The notes under the pieces are model-generated. The model was not told the DNA's origin. It saw nothing but the letters and a program-made list of their open reading frames with translations, and searched no databases. Shown here piece after piece: positions 1 to 6,453 of a stretch of 13,682 nt of DNA. Both the position numbers and the translations under genes were made by a program. Each line of letters begins with the position of its first letter. Position 1 is the first letter of the stretch. The DNA comes from Clostridia bacterium (lineage in GTDB: Bacteria; Bacillota_A; Clostridia; Christensenellales; Aristaeellaceae), in assembly GCA_017412025.1 (NCBI GenBank), contig JAFQOY010000039.1:1-13682 (forward strand), in the 5' to 3' direction.

Positions 1-1164
1 ATAACCCGTATTCTTATTGAATGTATCTTTCAGCTTAACGCTTGCATGAATAAGAGCATCAGCATTTGCATCACCGTAGGTATCTAGGGTCATTGCTCTG
101 CTTGCGTGTCCCATCATAAGGGCAAGGCTTGCAATATCCATCCCTGCACGAATACCAACAGTTGCAAAGTTATGCCTTAATCCATGCGGAACAATCTTCT
201 TACCGTAGGCATCTACCAATCCATGTCTCTCCACAAACTCTGCAAACAGGCGGTTATACTGCTGGGGCCTCATAAATTCTTCTTCATTGCCAACTACATA
301 CCAGCTATCAAGCGGTGCAATCAATATCTTTCTCTGCTTTAATGCTTCTTCTAGCTGTGGCAACATAGGGAATGTTCTGTTGGAGCTTTTATTCTTCGGG
401 TTCTTTGTATAATCACCATCTTTACCATTGCTTACACCAACAGCAGACCTAACTGTAATTGTGTGCTTATGAAAATCTATATCATTCCATCGTAGTCCGC
501 AAATTTCACCACGCCTTAATCCTGCATAGAAAGCCAAGAGTATTCCTACATACATGGGGTCTTGCGGTTCAAAGTCAAGATAAACCGCTGACAATACATT
601 ATCCATTTGCTCATTATTAAGATGTGTTATCTTTGCTTCTCCCTTCTTAGGCATCTTTACACCTTTAAAGGGGTCTCTTAATAATTCACCATTATTATAA
701 AAGTAATTATATACTTTTTTTAATCTTGCATAGGTTGTATGTATTGTATTCTGTGATAATCCTTCCTGATATAACCTTGTAAGCCAACCACTTAATACAG
801 TCTTATCCATAGTTGCAAATACATAATCGCCAAGATAGGGCTTTATGTATTTATTGTAGGAATAAAGTGTATTGCTATAAGTGCTTCTTTCTATTTCACC
901 TGTATCTAATTGGTGCTTTAGATATTCCTTATAAATTTCATCTACTGTCTTTACCTTACCTGCATTCGGCATCAAATCAGCTTCGGCATTAAGTGTATCA
1001 AACCATTCTTTTGCCATCCGACTTGCTTCTTTTTTGCCTTTTGCATCTGGCAACATTTTACTTATTTCTCTCCACTTGCCATAAACATCTTTATACTTTG
1101 CTCTTGCCTGCCAAGGTTTTCCTTTGCGGTTTAGCTGTTGAACATTATAGGTTGTGTATTTCAT
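1..1164 (-). CDS. int: Tyrosine recombinase / integrase of an integrative element (3' end cut by window edge)
   Basis: Open frame of 388 codons with no stop before the left edge, so the C-terminus is outside the window. It catalyses site-specific insertion and excision of a mobile element. The N-terminus (about residues 5-60, with KGKPWQARAKYKDVYGKWRE) looks like the arm-type DNA-binding domain of ICE/phage integrases; residues 70-165 resemble the SAM-like core-binding domain; residues 180 onward are the catalytic domain. All catalytic residues are visible: Arg217 (AGLRRGE), probable Lys257 in the beta-hairpin (NPKNKSSNR), His327 and Arg330 (PHGLRHNFAT), His353 (MMGHAS) and the nucleophile Tyr363 (TLDTYGD), so it looks intact and active. 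The start at 1164 is fixed by GGGAGGG seven bases upstream. The gene is much more AT-rich than everything right of 1341, and it is transcribed away from the guaA junction into the element. Family assignment is firm; the specific element type is not resolvable. Confidence 0.95.
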   Translation of the reverse strand, partial: MKYTTYNVQQLNRKGKPWQARAKYKDVYGKWREISKMLPDAKGKKEASRMAKEWFDTLNAEADLMPNAGKVKTVDEIYKEYLKHQLDTGEIERSTYSNTLYSYNKYIKPYLGDYVFATMDKTVLSGWLTRLYQEGLSQNTIHTTYARLKKVYNYFYNNGELLRDPFKGVKMPKKGEAKITHLNNEQMDNVLSAVYLDFEPQDPMYVGILLAFYAGLRRGEICGLRWNDIDFHKHTITVRSAVGVSNGKDGDYTKNPKNKSSNRTFPMLPQLEEALKQRKILIAPLDSWYVVGNEEEFMRPQQYNRLFAEFVERHGLVDAYGKKIVPHGLRHNFATVGIRAGMDIASLALMMGHASRAMTLDTYGDANADALIHASVKLKDTFNKNTGY

Positions 1165-1207
1165 TGCTCAGCCCTCCCCATTGCTTAGACCCTTATTGCA
1201 CGCTGAT

Positions 1208-1251
1208 TGTTCCGCAATTCATACAGCAAGAATACCGCATATGTTCCGCAA
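1208..1251 (-). repeat. Pair of 10-bp direct repeats at the int promoter (operator or arm sites)
   Basis: TTGCGGAACA (minus strand) occurs perfectly at 1251-1242 and again at 1217-1208, 34 bases apart. The first copy lies inside the spacer of the predicted int promoter and the second a few bases past the predicted transcription start. The position suits either a repressor/excisionase operator controlling int or arm-type integrase binding sites near the element end. Which one cannot be decided from sequence. Confidence 0.5.
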
Positions 1252-1257
1252 AGTCAA
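1229..1257 (-). promoter_or_regulatory. Sigma-A promoter of the integrase gene
   Basis: On the minus strand TTGACT (1257-1252) is followed after exactly 17 bases by TATTCT (1234-1229), close to consensus and 65 bases upstream of the int start codon. Transcription would start near 1222. One copy of a 10-bp direct repeat lies in the spacer and the other just after the start point. Confidence 0.7.
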
Positions 1258-1276
1258 TATCCATGTAAATGAATAA

Positions 1277-1313
1277 ACCCTGAATATCCTTAAACTATAA
1301 GGGTATTCAGGGT
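1277..1313 (-). terminator. 15-bp stem-loop between guaA and int
   Basis: The arms at 1277-1291 and 1299-1313 pair over 15 bp (one G-U pair) around a 7-base loop. Read on the minus strand, the direction of guaA and int, the hairpin is followed by TTTATTCATTT, a moderate U-rich tract, so it can act as an intrinsic terminator shielding int from guaA read-through. It sits just inside the element boundary and might alternatively be a structural part of the element end. Confidence 0.6.
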
Positions 1314-1325
1314 GTATATTCATGT

Positions 1326-1344
1326 ATAAATCCGAGGGATTTAT
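1326..1344. repeat. Inverted repeat across the guaA stop codon, candidate recombination core
   Basis: ATAAATCC at 1326-1333 and GGATTTAT at 1337-1344 form a perfect 8-bp inverted repeat with a 3-base spacer, overlapping the guaA stop codon (1341-1343). Inverted core arms around a short spacer are what tyrosine recombinases bind, but a simple hairpin role is also possible. Confidence 0.4.
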
Positions 1345-1352
1345 TCCCACTC
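1341..1352 (-). other. Probable attachment site (att) at the 3' end of guaA
   Basis: The last codons of guaA, read as GAGTGGGAATAA on the minus strand, form the integration core known for guaA-targeting islands and Tn5801-like elements. Here they coincide with the switch from GC-rich coding sequence to AT-rich DNA, with an integrase 176 bases away. The second copy expected at the far end of the element would lie left of the window; I found none inside it. Exact crossover limits are inferred. Confidence 0.65.
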
Positions 1353-2342
1353 AATCGTTCCGATGGGCTTGGGCGTCAGATCCAGCAGCACGCGGTTAAT
1401 GCCCTCCACCTCATGGGTAATGCGGTAGGTGATGTGGTGCAGCAGCGCGTAGGGGATCTCTTCGATGGTGGCGGTCATCGCATCCTTGGTGTTCACGGCG
1501 CGGATGATGGCCGGCCAGCCCTCGTAGCGGCTCTCGTCCTTCACGCCGACGCTCTTGATATCCGGCACGGCAATGAAGTACTGCCAGACCTTACCGGCAA
1601 GGCCGTTCTTATCAAACTCCTCGCGCAGAATAGCGTCCGCCTCACGAAGGGCATGCAGACGGTCGCGGGTGATTGCGCCCAGGCAGCGGACGCCCAGACC
1701 CGGGCCCGGGAACGGCTGACGATAGACCATATCGTGCGGCAGACCCAGCGCCTCGCCGACCACGCGGACCTCGTCCTTAAACAGCAGCTTGATCGGCTCC
1801 ACCAGCTCAAACTGCAGATCCTCCGGCAGACCGCCGACGTTGTGATGGGACTTGACCGCCTTCTTGCCCTCGGCCGCCTTCATAGACTCCAGGATGTCGG
1901 GATAGATGGTGCCCTGCGCCAGGAAGGAAATGCCCTCCAGCTTGCGCGCTTCGTCGGCAAACACGGTGATGAATTCCTTGCCGATGATCTTGCGCTTGCT
2001 CTCCGGATCGGAAACGCCGGCCAGCAGGCCAAGGAAGTGATCAGTGGCGTCCACATAGATCAGATTGGCGTCCAGGCCATCCTTGAACATCTTGATGACG
2101 CCTTCGGATTCGTTCTTGCGCATGAGGCCATGATTGACATGCACGCAGACGAGCTGCTTACCGATCGCCTTGATCAGCAGCGCAGCGACGACGGAGCTGT
2201 CCACGCCGCCGGACAGCGCCAGCAGCACCTTCTTGTCGCCCACCTGCTCGCGCACAGCGGCAACCTGCTCTTCGATAAACGCATTCGCCAGTTCAAAATT
2301 GGTGATGCGCTCCATGGATTCAGGACGGATATTGTTACTCAT
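1341..2342 (-). CDS. guaA: GMP synthase, ATP-pyrophosphatase subunit lacking the glutamine amidotransferase domain
   Basis: Converts XMP to GMP using ATP and ammonia, the last step of guanine nucleotide synthesis, in the cytoplasm. From the ATG at 2342 the protein is 333 residues: PP-loop SGGVDSS at 44-50, QGTIYPDI at 143-150, KSHHNVGGLP at 164-173, the signature RQPFPGPGLGVR at 208-219, and the canonical C-terminus ending GTIEWE. Usual bacterial GuaA is about 510-530 residues with an N-terminal class I glutamine amidotransferase; that domain is entirely absent and is not encoded just upstream. The size and content match the separate ATPPase subunit known from archaea. Four start codons stand in a row (GTG ATG ATG ATG, 2351-2340); AGGAG ends eight bases before the last ATG, which I chose, but the earlier ones are possible. 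It has its own promoter and a PurBox-like pair upstream. The C-terminal codons double as the attachment site of the neighbouring element. Function is secure; the ammonia source is unknown. Confidence 0.95.
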   Translation of the reverse strand: MSNNIRPESMERITNFELANAFIEEQVAAVREQVGDKKVLLALSGGVDSSVVAALLIKAIGKQLVCVHVNHGLMRKNESEGVIKMFKDGLDANLIYVDATDHFLGLLAGVSDPESKRKIIGKEFITVFADEARKLEGISFLAQGTIYPDILESMKAAEGKKAVKSHHNVGGLPEDLQFELVEPIKLLFKDEVRVVGEALGLPHDMVYRQPFPGPGLGVRCLGAITRDRLHALREADAILREEFDKNGLAGKVWQYFIAVPDIKSVGVKDESRYEGWPAIIRAVNTKDAMTATIEEIPYALLHHITYRITHEVEGINRVLLDLTPKPIGTIEWE

Positions 2343-2389
2343 CATCATCACTCCTGTTCAGTATCAAGGGTAAATCGTTTGCGGGTATT

Positions 2390-2419
2390 ATTCTATCACC
2401 ATACCGACAGCCATGTAAA
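2390..2419 (-). promoter_or_regulatory. guaA promoter with extended -10
   Basis: On the minus strand TTTACA (2419-2414), an 18-base spacer ending in TGA, and TAGAAT (2395-2390) make a sigma-A promoter with an extended -10. Transcription would begin near 2383, giving a leader of about 40 bases before the guaA start. Confidence 0.65.
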
Positions 2420-2420
2420 T

Positions 2421-2456
2421 AAAACCGGAAAATTTTCTGCACGAACGTTCGGTTTT
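2421..2456. promoter_or_regulatory. Inverted pair of PurBox-like sequences (candidate PurR operator)
   Basis: The Gram-positive PurBox consensus is AWWWCCGAACWWT. On the minus strand 2456-2444 reads AAAACCGAACGTT (12 of 13 matches); on the plus strand 2421-2433 reads AAAACCGGAAAAT (11 of 13). The two are inverted with 16 bases between their CCGAAC-type cores, matching the spacing known for B. subtilis PurR sites. They lie immediately upstream of the guaA -35 element, where PurR would respond to PRPP. The consensus is from established knowledge; binding is inference. Confidence 0.6.
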
Positions 2457-2514
2457 TGCGCATTTCCGCTTTTGAGCATGTTCTGCTTCCGGATTATTCC
2501 GCTGTCGTCCTGTA

Positions 2515-2543
2515 TTTACAGTTTTTGAGAAGCAGGCTATAAT
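2515..2543 (+). promoter_or_regulatory. Promoter of the S51 peptidase / deacylase operon
   Basis: TTTACA (2515-2520), a 17-base spacer and a perfect TATAAT (2538-2543) lie 32 bases before the ATG at 2576. The near-consensus match suggests strong constitutive expression. The predicted start point is about 2550. Confidence 0.8.
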
Positions 2544-2575
2544 ATGCATGATCATGCAAAAAGGCCGGTGACGCG

Positions 2576-3313
2576 ATGTATCTCTTCATGACCAGCAGCC
2601 CATGCGACGACAATGTGCCCGAAGGCGTTCATCTTCCATGCATCCTCGATGCGTCCAACAGCTTTGTCGCCAATCTGCGCGCATGCTGGAAACCCGACAG
2701 CCGCCTCGTCGTCGTCTGTTCCGATCCTTATAACGCGCCGCTCAACGACGAGATGTGCGCCACGTTCACCAAAGCGTTCAACTATCACGGCCTGACGGTC
2801 TCCTCAAGCGTCATGCTCGATGGAAGAAATGAGCGCGATGCCGCGCGGCTGATCGCGCTGAGCGACGTCGTGCTGCTTGGCGGCGGGCATGTGCCCACGC
2901 AGAACGCCTTTTTTTCAAGCCTCAGGCTTAACGTGCTGCTGCGCGATTACACCGGCGTGATCATCGGCGTCAGCGCAGGGTCGATGAACTGCAGGGACGT
3001 CGTCTACGCACAGCCGGAGCTTCCGGGCGAATCCGTCGATCCGGCGTACCGGCGCTTTATTCCGGGCCTTTCGCTCAGCCGCGTGCAGGTGCTGCCGCAT
3101 TACCAGATGGTCAAAGACAACATCCTTGACGGAAAGCGGCTGTTTGAGGATATCACGTTCGGCGACAGCTTCGGCCGGGAGTTTATCGCGCTCATTGACG
3201 GCAGCTACGTCATGCGCAGGGACGATCATTACACGCTCTGGGGCGAGGGATACCGCATCCGCGACGGCGCAATGACGCAGATCTGCGTAAACGGCGAACA
3301 CATCAGTTTATGA
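2576..3313 (+). CDS. Peptidase family S51 protein (dipeptidase E / cyanophycinase-like)
   Basis: A 245-residue soluble protein of the class I glutamine-amidotransferase-like fold in which the nucleophile is serine. LLGGGHVP at 101-107 and GVSAGS at 131-136 with catalytic Ser133 are the family hallmarks, and PHY with His175 is the likely triad histidine. Known members cleave Asp-X dipeptides (PepE) or cyanophycin; the exact substrate cannot be read here. No signal peptide or membrane segment is seen, so it is probably cytoplasmic. The start at 2576 follows GGTGA four bases upstream, an SD variant, with AAAAAGG slightly further up. It is the first gene of a two-gene operon, with 15 bases to the next gene, and is divergent from guaA. 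Confidence 0.88.
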   Translation: MYLFMTSSPCDDNVPEGVHLPCILDASNSFVANLRACWKPDSRLVVVCSDPYNAPLNDEMCATFTKAFNYHGLTVSSSVMLDGRNERDAARLIALSDVVLLGGGHVPTQNAFFSSLRLNVLLRDYTGVIIGVSAGSMNCRDVVYAQPELPGESVDPAYRRFIPGLSLSRVQVLPHYQMVKDNILDGKRLFEDITFGDSFGREFIALIDGSYVMRRDDHYTLWGEGYRIRDGAMTQICVNGEHISL

Positions 3314-3328
3314 CGGAGGCAGACAGAC

Positions 3329-3883
3329 ATGGAGCTCTATCACGGAAGACCTGAAACAGCCGATGGAAGGCTTGACAAGGAAATGCGCGTATACGATCTG
3401 CTTGATCAGCTTGAAATTCCCTACGAGCGCACGGATCATGCAGCTGCCGGAACGATGGAGGACTGCCTTGAGGTAGACAAAATTCTCGGCGTGATCATCT
3501 GCAAAAATCTGTTTCTGTGCAACCGGCAGAAGACGAAGTTCTATCTGCTGATGATGCCCGGCGACAAGCCGTTTAAGACCAAGGATATCTCTTCCCAGAT
3601 CGGCAGCGCGCGGCTGTCCTTTGCCGATGCGCAGGATATGGAAAAATTCCTCGACATCACGCCCGGCGCGGTATCCGTCATGGGGCTGATGAACGACACG
3701 GAAAACCATGTGCAGCTGCTCATCGACAGGCCCGTTATGGAAAGCGCGCTGCTGGGCTGCCATCCCTGCGTCAACACGTCGAGCCTGCGCATGAAGACTG
3801 CGGACGTACTTCAGAAATTCCTGCCCGCCGTGCATCATAAGGCCGTCGTGGTGGATCTGCCTAAATATGATGCATCCATCTGA
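3329..3883 (+). CDS. YbaK/ProX-type prolyl-tRNA editing protein (Ala-tRNA(Pro) deacylase)
   Basis: A 184-residue single-domain protein that by family hydrolyses Ala mischarged on tRNA(Pro), a trans-editing factor in translation. Visible motifs include KN at 59-60 (the conserved substrate-site lysine), LSFA near 95, ITPGAVSVMGLMND around 110-123 and the GxHP motif GCHPCVNTSSL around 143-153. This pattern matches ProXp-ala/PrdX rather than the general Cys-tRNA deacylase YbaK. A GGAGG nine bases before the ATG fixes the start. It follows the S51 peptidase by 15 bases on the same transcript and ends at a strong terminator. No functional link between the two operon genes is obvious. Confidence 0.88.
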   Translation: MELYHGRPETADGRLDKEMRVYDLLDQLEIPYERTDHAAAGTMEDCLEVDKILGVIICKNLFLCNRQKTKFYLLMMPGDKPFKTKDISSQIGSARLSFADAQDMEKFLDITPGAVSVMGLMNDTENHVQLLIDRPVMESALLGCHPCVNTSSLRMKTADVLQKFLPAVHHKAVVVDLPKYDASI

Positions 3884-3888
3884 ATACA

Positions 3889-3931
3889 AAAAGAGGTCTT
3901 CTTTCCTTAAAGGGGAGAGAAAACCTCTTTT
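3889..3931. terminator. Bidirectional terminator between convergent genes
   Basis: AAAAGAGGT (3889-3897) and ACCTCTTTT (3923-3931) pair perfectly over 9 bp, with further partial pairing inside. A-tracts and T-tracts on the outer arms serve both strands, ending the deacylase operon (plus) and the cysK-metY-MFS operon (minus). Confidence 0.8.
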
Positions 3932-3935
3932 ATTC

Positions 3936-5087
3936 TCATACTTGTTTTTCCCTGTACAGAAAACTGAGCACAACCGGCACAACCGAAATGGCCAGACACA
4001 CGCCCATCATCGCGCCCGTGCCGAAACGATCCGACACAGCGCCTGCATACATCAGGCTGACAATGCCCGAAAAGCTGTTGAACACAGCGTCCGAAAGGTT
4101 ATGGCCAAAGTTGCGCATGTCTTTCCTGACGTGCTTTTCCGTTACGTCGCGCATTGTCGGCAGCAGGATGCCGTAGCCCATGTTGTAAAGGCAGCTTCCG
4201 GCGATCACCATGCCCGGAGAAACGGCGAAAAACGTCAGCAGGATCATGCAAAACGGCAGAATGGAGACCGCCCTGAACCGATGCCTGACGGCAAACCGCT
4301 GCGTGATGGCTGCCAGCGCGATGAAGGGAACCTGCGTCAGCGCGCCGACGAAGGAATCTGCGCCGACATGCCGGACGCTGCCGCCGACGTTTTCAAATAC
4401 GATGATCTTCAGGTTGTTGATCGGCGCAATTGCCAGACCAATCAAAAAGAGAAGCGCGATGAGCATGGCGTACGTCGGGCTTTCAAACAGCACACGCACA
4501 TCGCCTCTCGCGGGTTCGTTCGTCTTTTTACCCTTCTCTTCCAGGCCGTCCGGCAGCAGACACGCGGATACAATCGCCATCACAAGAAAGAATGTGCTGC
4601 TTGCAAGCATGACTCCATACCCGAACGCCTCGATCATGCGCCCGACGGCTGCGCAGACAAACGCATAGGCAAACGACGGCGTCGAGCGGATTTTGCCAAA
4701 TACGCTCTGATCGTGCCTGCAGGCGGCAATCACCCAAGCGTCCGCATTGGCGCCCTGCGCCTGAAAGAAGAAGCCCAGAAGCGGATAGATCACGGCGACA
4801 GCCGCCGGACGATCCGCCAGAAAGAACAAACCGTACATCAGCACAGACGACACAAGCATGCAGAACAGAAACGGTTTCCTGTTTGTCGCATACCTGTCGC
4901 AGATCCTGCCAAAGAACAGAGAGCCTGCAAACGCGCTGAACAGATACGCAGAAACCAGCATACTCACCACTGTGCCGCTGACGCTCCTGCTCATCAGGTA
5001 CGCCGACGCATATGCAATAAACGACGCATGCGCGCACCAGAAGCCGATTTCCATCGCTGAAAAACCGGCAAACAATCTCTTATTCAT
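3936..5087 (-). CDS. MFS transporter (LacY-like/MFS_1-like), substrate unknown
   Basis: A 383-residue polytopic membrane protein, hydrophobic throughout with about 11-12 predicted membrane segments. The MFS loop 2-3 motif is visible as GRICDRYATNRK at 60-71, and a charged cytoplasmic loop at about 180-200 (LPDGLEEKGKKTNEPARGD) separates the two halves. A second DRF motif (SDRFGTG) lies near the C-terminus, as expected from the internal duplication of the fold. It is the last gene of the minus-strand operon, 40 bases after metY. No convincing Shine-Dalgarno precedes the ATG at 5087, so it may be weakly translated or coupled. The context hints at a sulfur amino acid or precursor as cargo, but that is inference. 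Confidence 0.85.
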   Translation of the reverse strand: MNKRLFAGFSAMEIGFWCAHASFIAYASAYLMSRSVSGTVVSMLVSAYLFSAFAGSLFFGRICDRYATNRKPFLFCMLVSSVLMYGLFFLADRPAAVAVIYPLLGFFFQAQGANADAWVIAACRHDQSVFGKIRSTPSFAYAFVCAAVGRMIEAFGYGVMLASSTFFLVMAIVSACLLPDGLEEKGKKTNEPARGDVRVLFESPTYAMLIALLFLIGLAIAPINNLKIIVFENVGGSVRHVGADSFVGALTQVPFIALAAITQRFAVRHRFRAVSILPFCMILLTFFAVSPGMVIAGSCLYNMGYGILLPTMRDVTEKHVRKDMRNFGHNLSDAVFNSFSGIVSLMYAGAVSDRFGTGAMMGVCLAISVVPVVLSFLYREKQV

Positions 5088-5127
5088 ATGTTTTGATTCA
5101 GTTGTTCTGTTTTTTTAATTCAAACCT

Positions 5128-6414
5128 TCATCCGATCGCATTGAGCGCCTGATCGAGATCCTCGATGATGTCATCCACATGCTCGCAGCCAATGGAAAGC
5201 CGGATGGTGCTGGGCGTAATGTTCTGCTGCTCAAGCTCCTCGTCGGTGAGCTGGCCGTGCGTGGTCGTCGCAGGGTGAATGACCAGGCTCTTCATATCCG
5301 CAACGTTTGCAAGGAGAGAGAACACCTTGAGCTCGTTGCAGAATTGCTGCGTCGCCTCGCGCCCGCCATTGATTTCGATGGTAAAGATCGACGCGCCGCC
5401 ATTGGGAAAGTATTTTTCGTAGAGCGCATGATCCGGATGCTCCGGCAGGGAGGGATGATTGACCCTGCTGACCCTGGGATGGCGGCTGAGGAACGCCACA
5501 ACCTTCTCCGTATTATATGCATGGCGCTCCAGGCGCAGGGAGAGCGTCTCCATGCCCTGCAGCAGCAGGAAGCAATTGAACGGCGAAATACACGCGCCCG
5601 TATCGCGCAGCAGCACGCAGCGGATATAGGCGGCAAACGCCGCCGCGCCGTACACCTTTGTAAACGACGCGCCGTGATAGCTGGGGTTCGGCTCGCAGAT
5701 CTGCGGGAACTTTCCGCTCGCCTTCCAGTCGAATCTGCCGGAATCGACAATCACGCCGCCCAGAGACGTGCCGTGGCCGCCGATGAACTTCGTCGCGGAA
5801 TGCACGACGATATCCGCGCCGTGCTCAATCGGGCGGATGAGGTACGGCGTGCCGAATGTGTTGTCGATGACCAGAGGCAGATTGTGCCTGTGCGCAATCT
5901 CCGCAATCGCGTCGATATCCGGGATATCGCTGTTGGGGTTGCCCAGTGTCTCCAGATAGACGCATTTGGTGTTCGGCCGAATCGCCGCTTCGATCTGCGC
6001 GTGATTGCGCGCGTCGATAAACGTCGTCGTCACGCCGCTTTCCTCAAACGTATGCGCGAGAAAATTGTACGTGCCGCCGTAGATCGTCGTCTGCGCGACG
6101 ATATGATCCCCGTTTTTGCACAGCGCCTGCAGCGCATAGGCAATCGCCGCCGCGCCGGAAGCCACAGCCAGCGCTGCGGCGCCGCCTTCCAGCGCCGCAA
6201 TGCGCTTTTCCAGCACATCCTGCGTCGGGTTATTCATGCGGCCGTAGATATTGCCCTCCTCAGAGAGATCAAACAGCGCGGTCGCATGCGCCGCATCATG
6301 AAAGACATACGACGTCGTCTGATAGATCGGCACGGCGCGCGCGCCGGTCGCCGGGTCGGGCTTTTCCTGTCCGACGTGAAGCTGCATGGTTTCAAAGCGG
6401 TACGGCTTGTTCAT
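5128..6414 (-). CDS. metY: O-acetylhomoserine sulfhydrylase (aminocarboxypropyltransferase), PLP-dependent
   Basis: A 428-residue member of the Cys/Met metabolism PLP family. It makes homocysteine from O-acetylhomoserine and sulfide, direct sulfhydrylation toward methionine. Motifs: YGRMNNPT at 57-64, the cofactor-stacking region YGGTYN at 112-117, VIDNTFGTPY at 182-191 with the PLP-binding Asp184, and SATKFIGGHGT at 206-216 with Schiff-base Lys209. The length and the long C-terminal domain fit MetY rather than the roughly 380-residue MetB/MetC enzymes. AGAGGA seven bases before the ATG supports the start. It lies 39 bases downstream of cysK, so sulfide can be channelled to either cysteine or homocysteine by one transcript. 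Confidence 0.92.
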   Translation of the reverse strand: MNKPYRFETMQLHVGQEKPDPATGARAVPIYQTTSYVFHDAAHATALFDLSEEGNIYGRMNNPTQDVLEKRIAALEGGAAALAVASGAAAIAYALQALCKNGDHIVAQTTIYGGTYNFLAHTFEESGVTTTFIDARNHAQIEAAIRPNTKCVYLETLGNPNSDIPDIDAIAEIAHRHNLPLVIDNTFGTPYLIRPIEHGADIVVHSATKFIGGHGTSLGGVIVDSGRFDWKASGKFPQICEPNPSYHGASFTKVYGAAAFAAYIRCVLLRDTGACISPFNCFLLLQGMETLSLRLERHAYNTEKVVAFLSRHPRVSRVNHPSLPEHPDHALYEKYFPNGGASIFTIEINGGREATQQFCNELKVFSLLANVADMKSLVIHPATTTHGQLTDEELEQQNITPSTIRLSIGCEHVDDIIEDLDQALNAIG

Positions 6415-6453
6415 ATCGTAATCCTCTCCATCGCATTTCAGGTTTTTTCTATG

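Noticed and set aside
2442..2451. CGAACGTTCG as a LexA/SOS box
   Set aside because: The Gram-positive SOS box needs four bases between CGAAC and GTTCG; here the half sites abut. The sequence fits an inverted PurBox pair better.
1413..2528. Long open frame antisense to guaA
   Set aside because: It is an opposite-strand shadow of a clearly identified gene in GC-rich DNA; no RBS, and composition rich in Arg, His, Asp and Gln as expected for such shadows.
2576..3313. The S51 protein as the missing amidotransferase partner of the short GuaA
   Set aside because: It shares the general fold, but the nucleophile is serine (GVSAGS) rather than the cysteine needed for glutamine hydrolysis, and it lies on a divergent transcript.
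3867..5060. 397-codon open frame antisense to the MFS gene
   Set aside because: Starts over the terminator, is very rich in Arg, His and Lys with no domain, and the opposite strand encodes a clear MFS protein.
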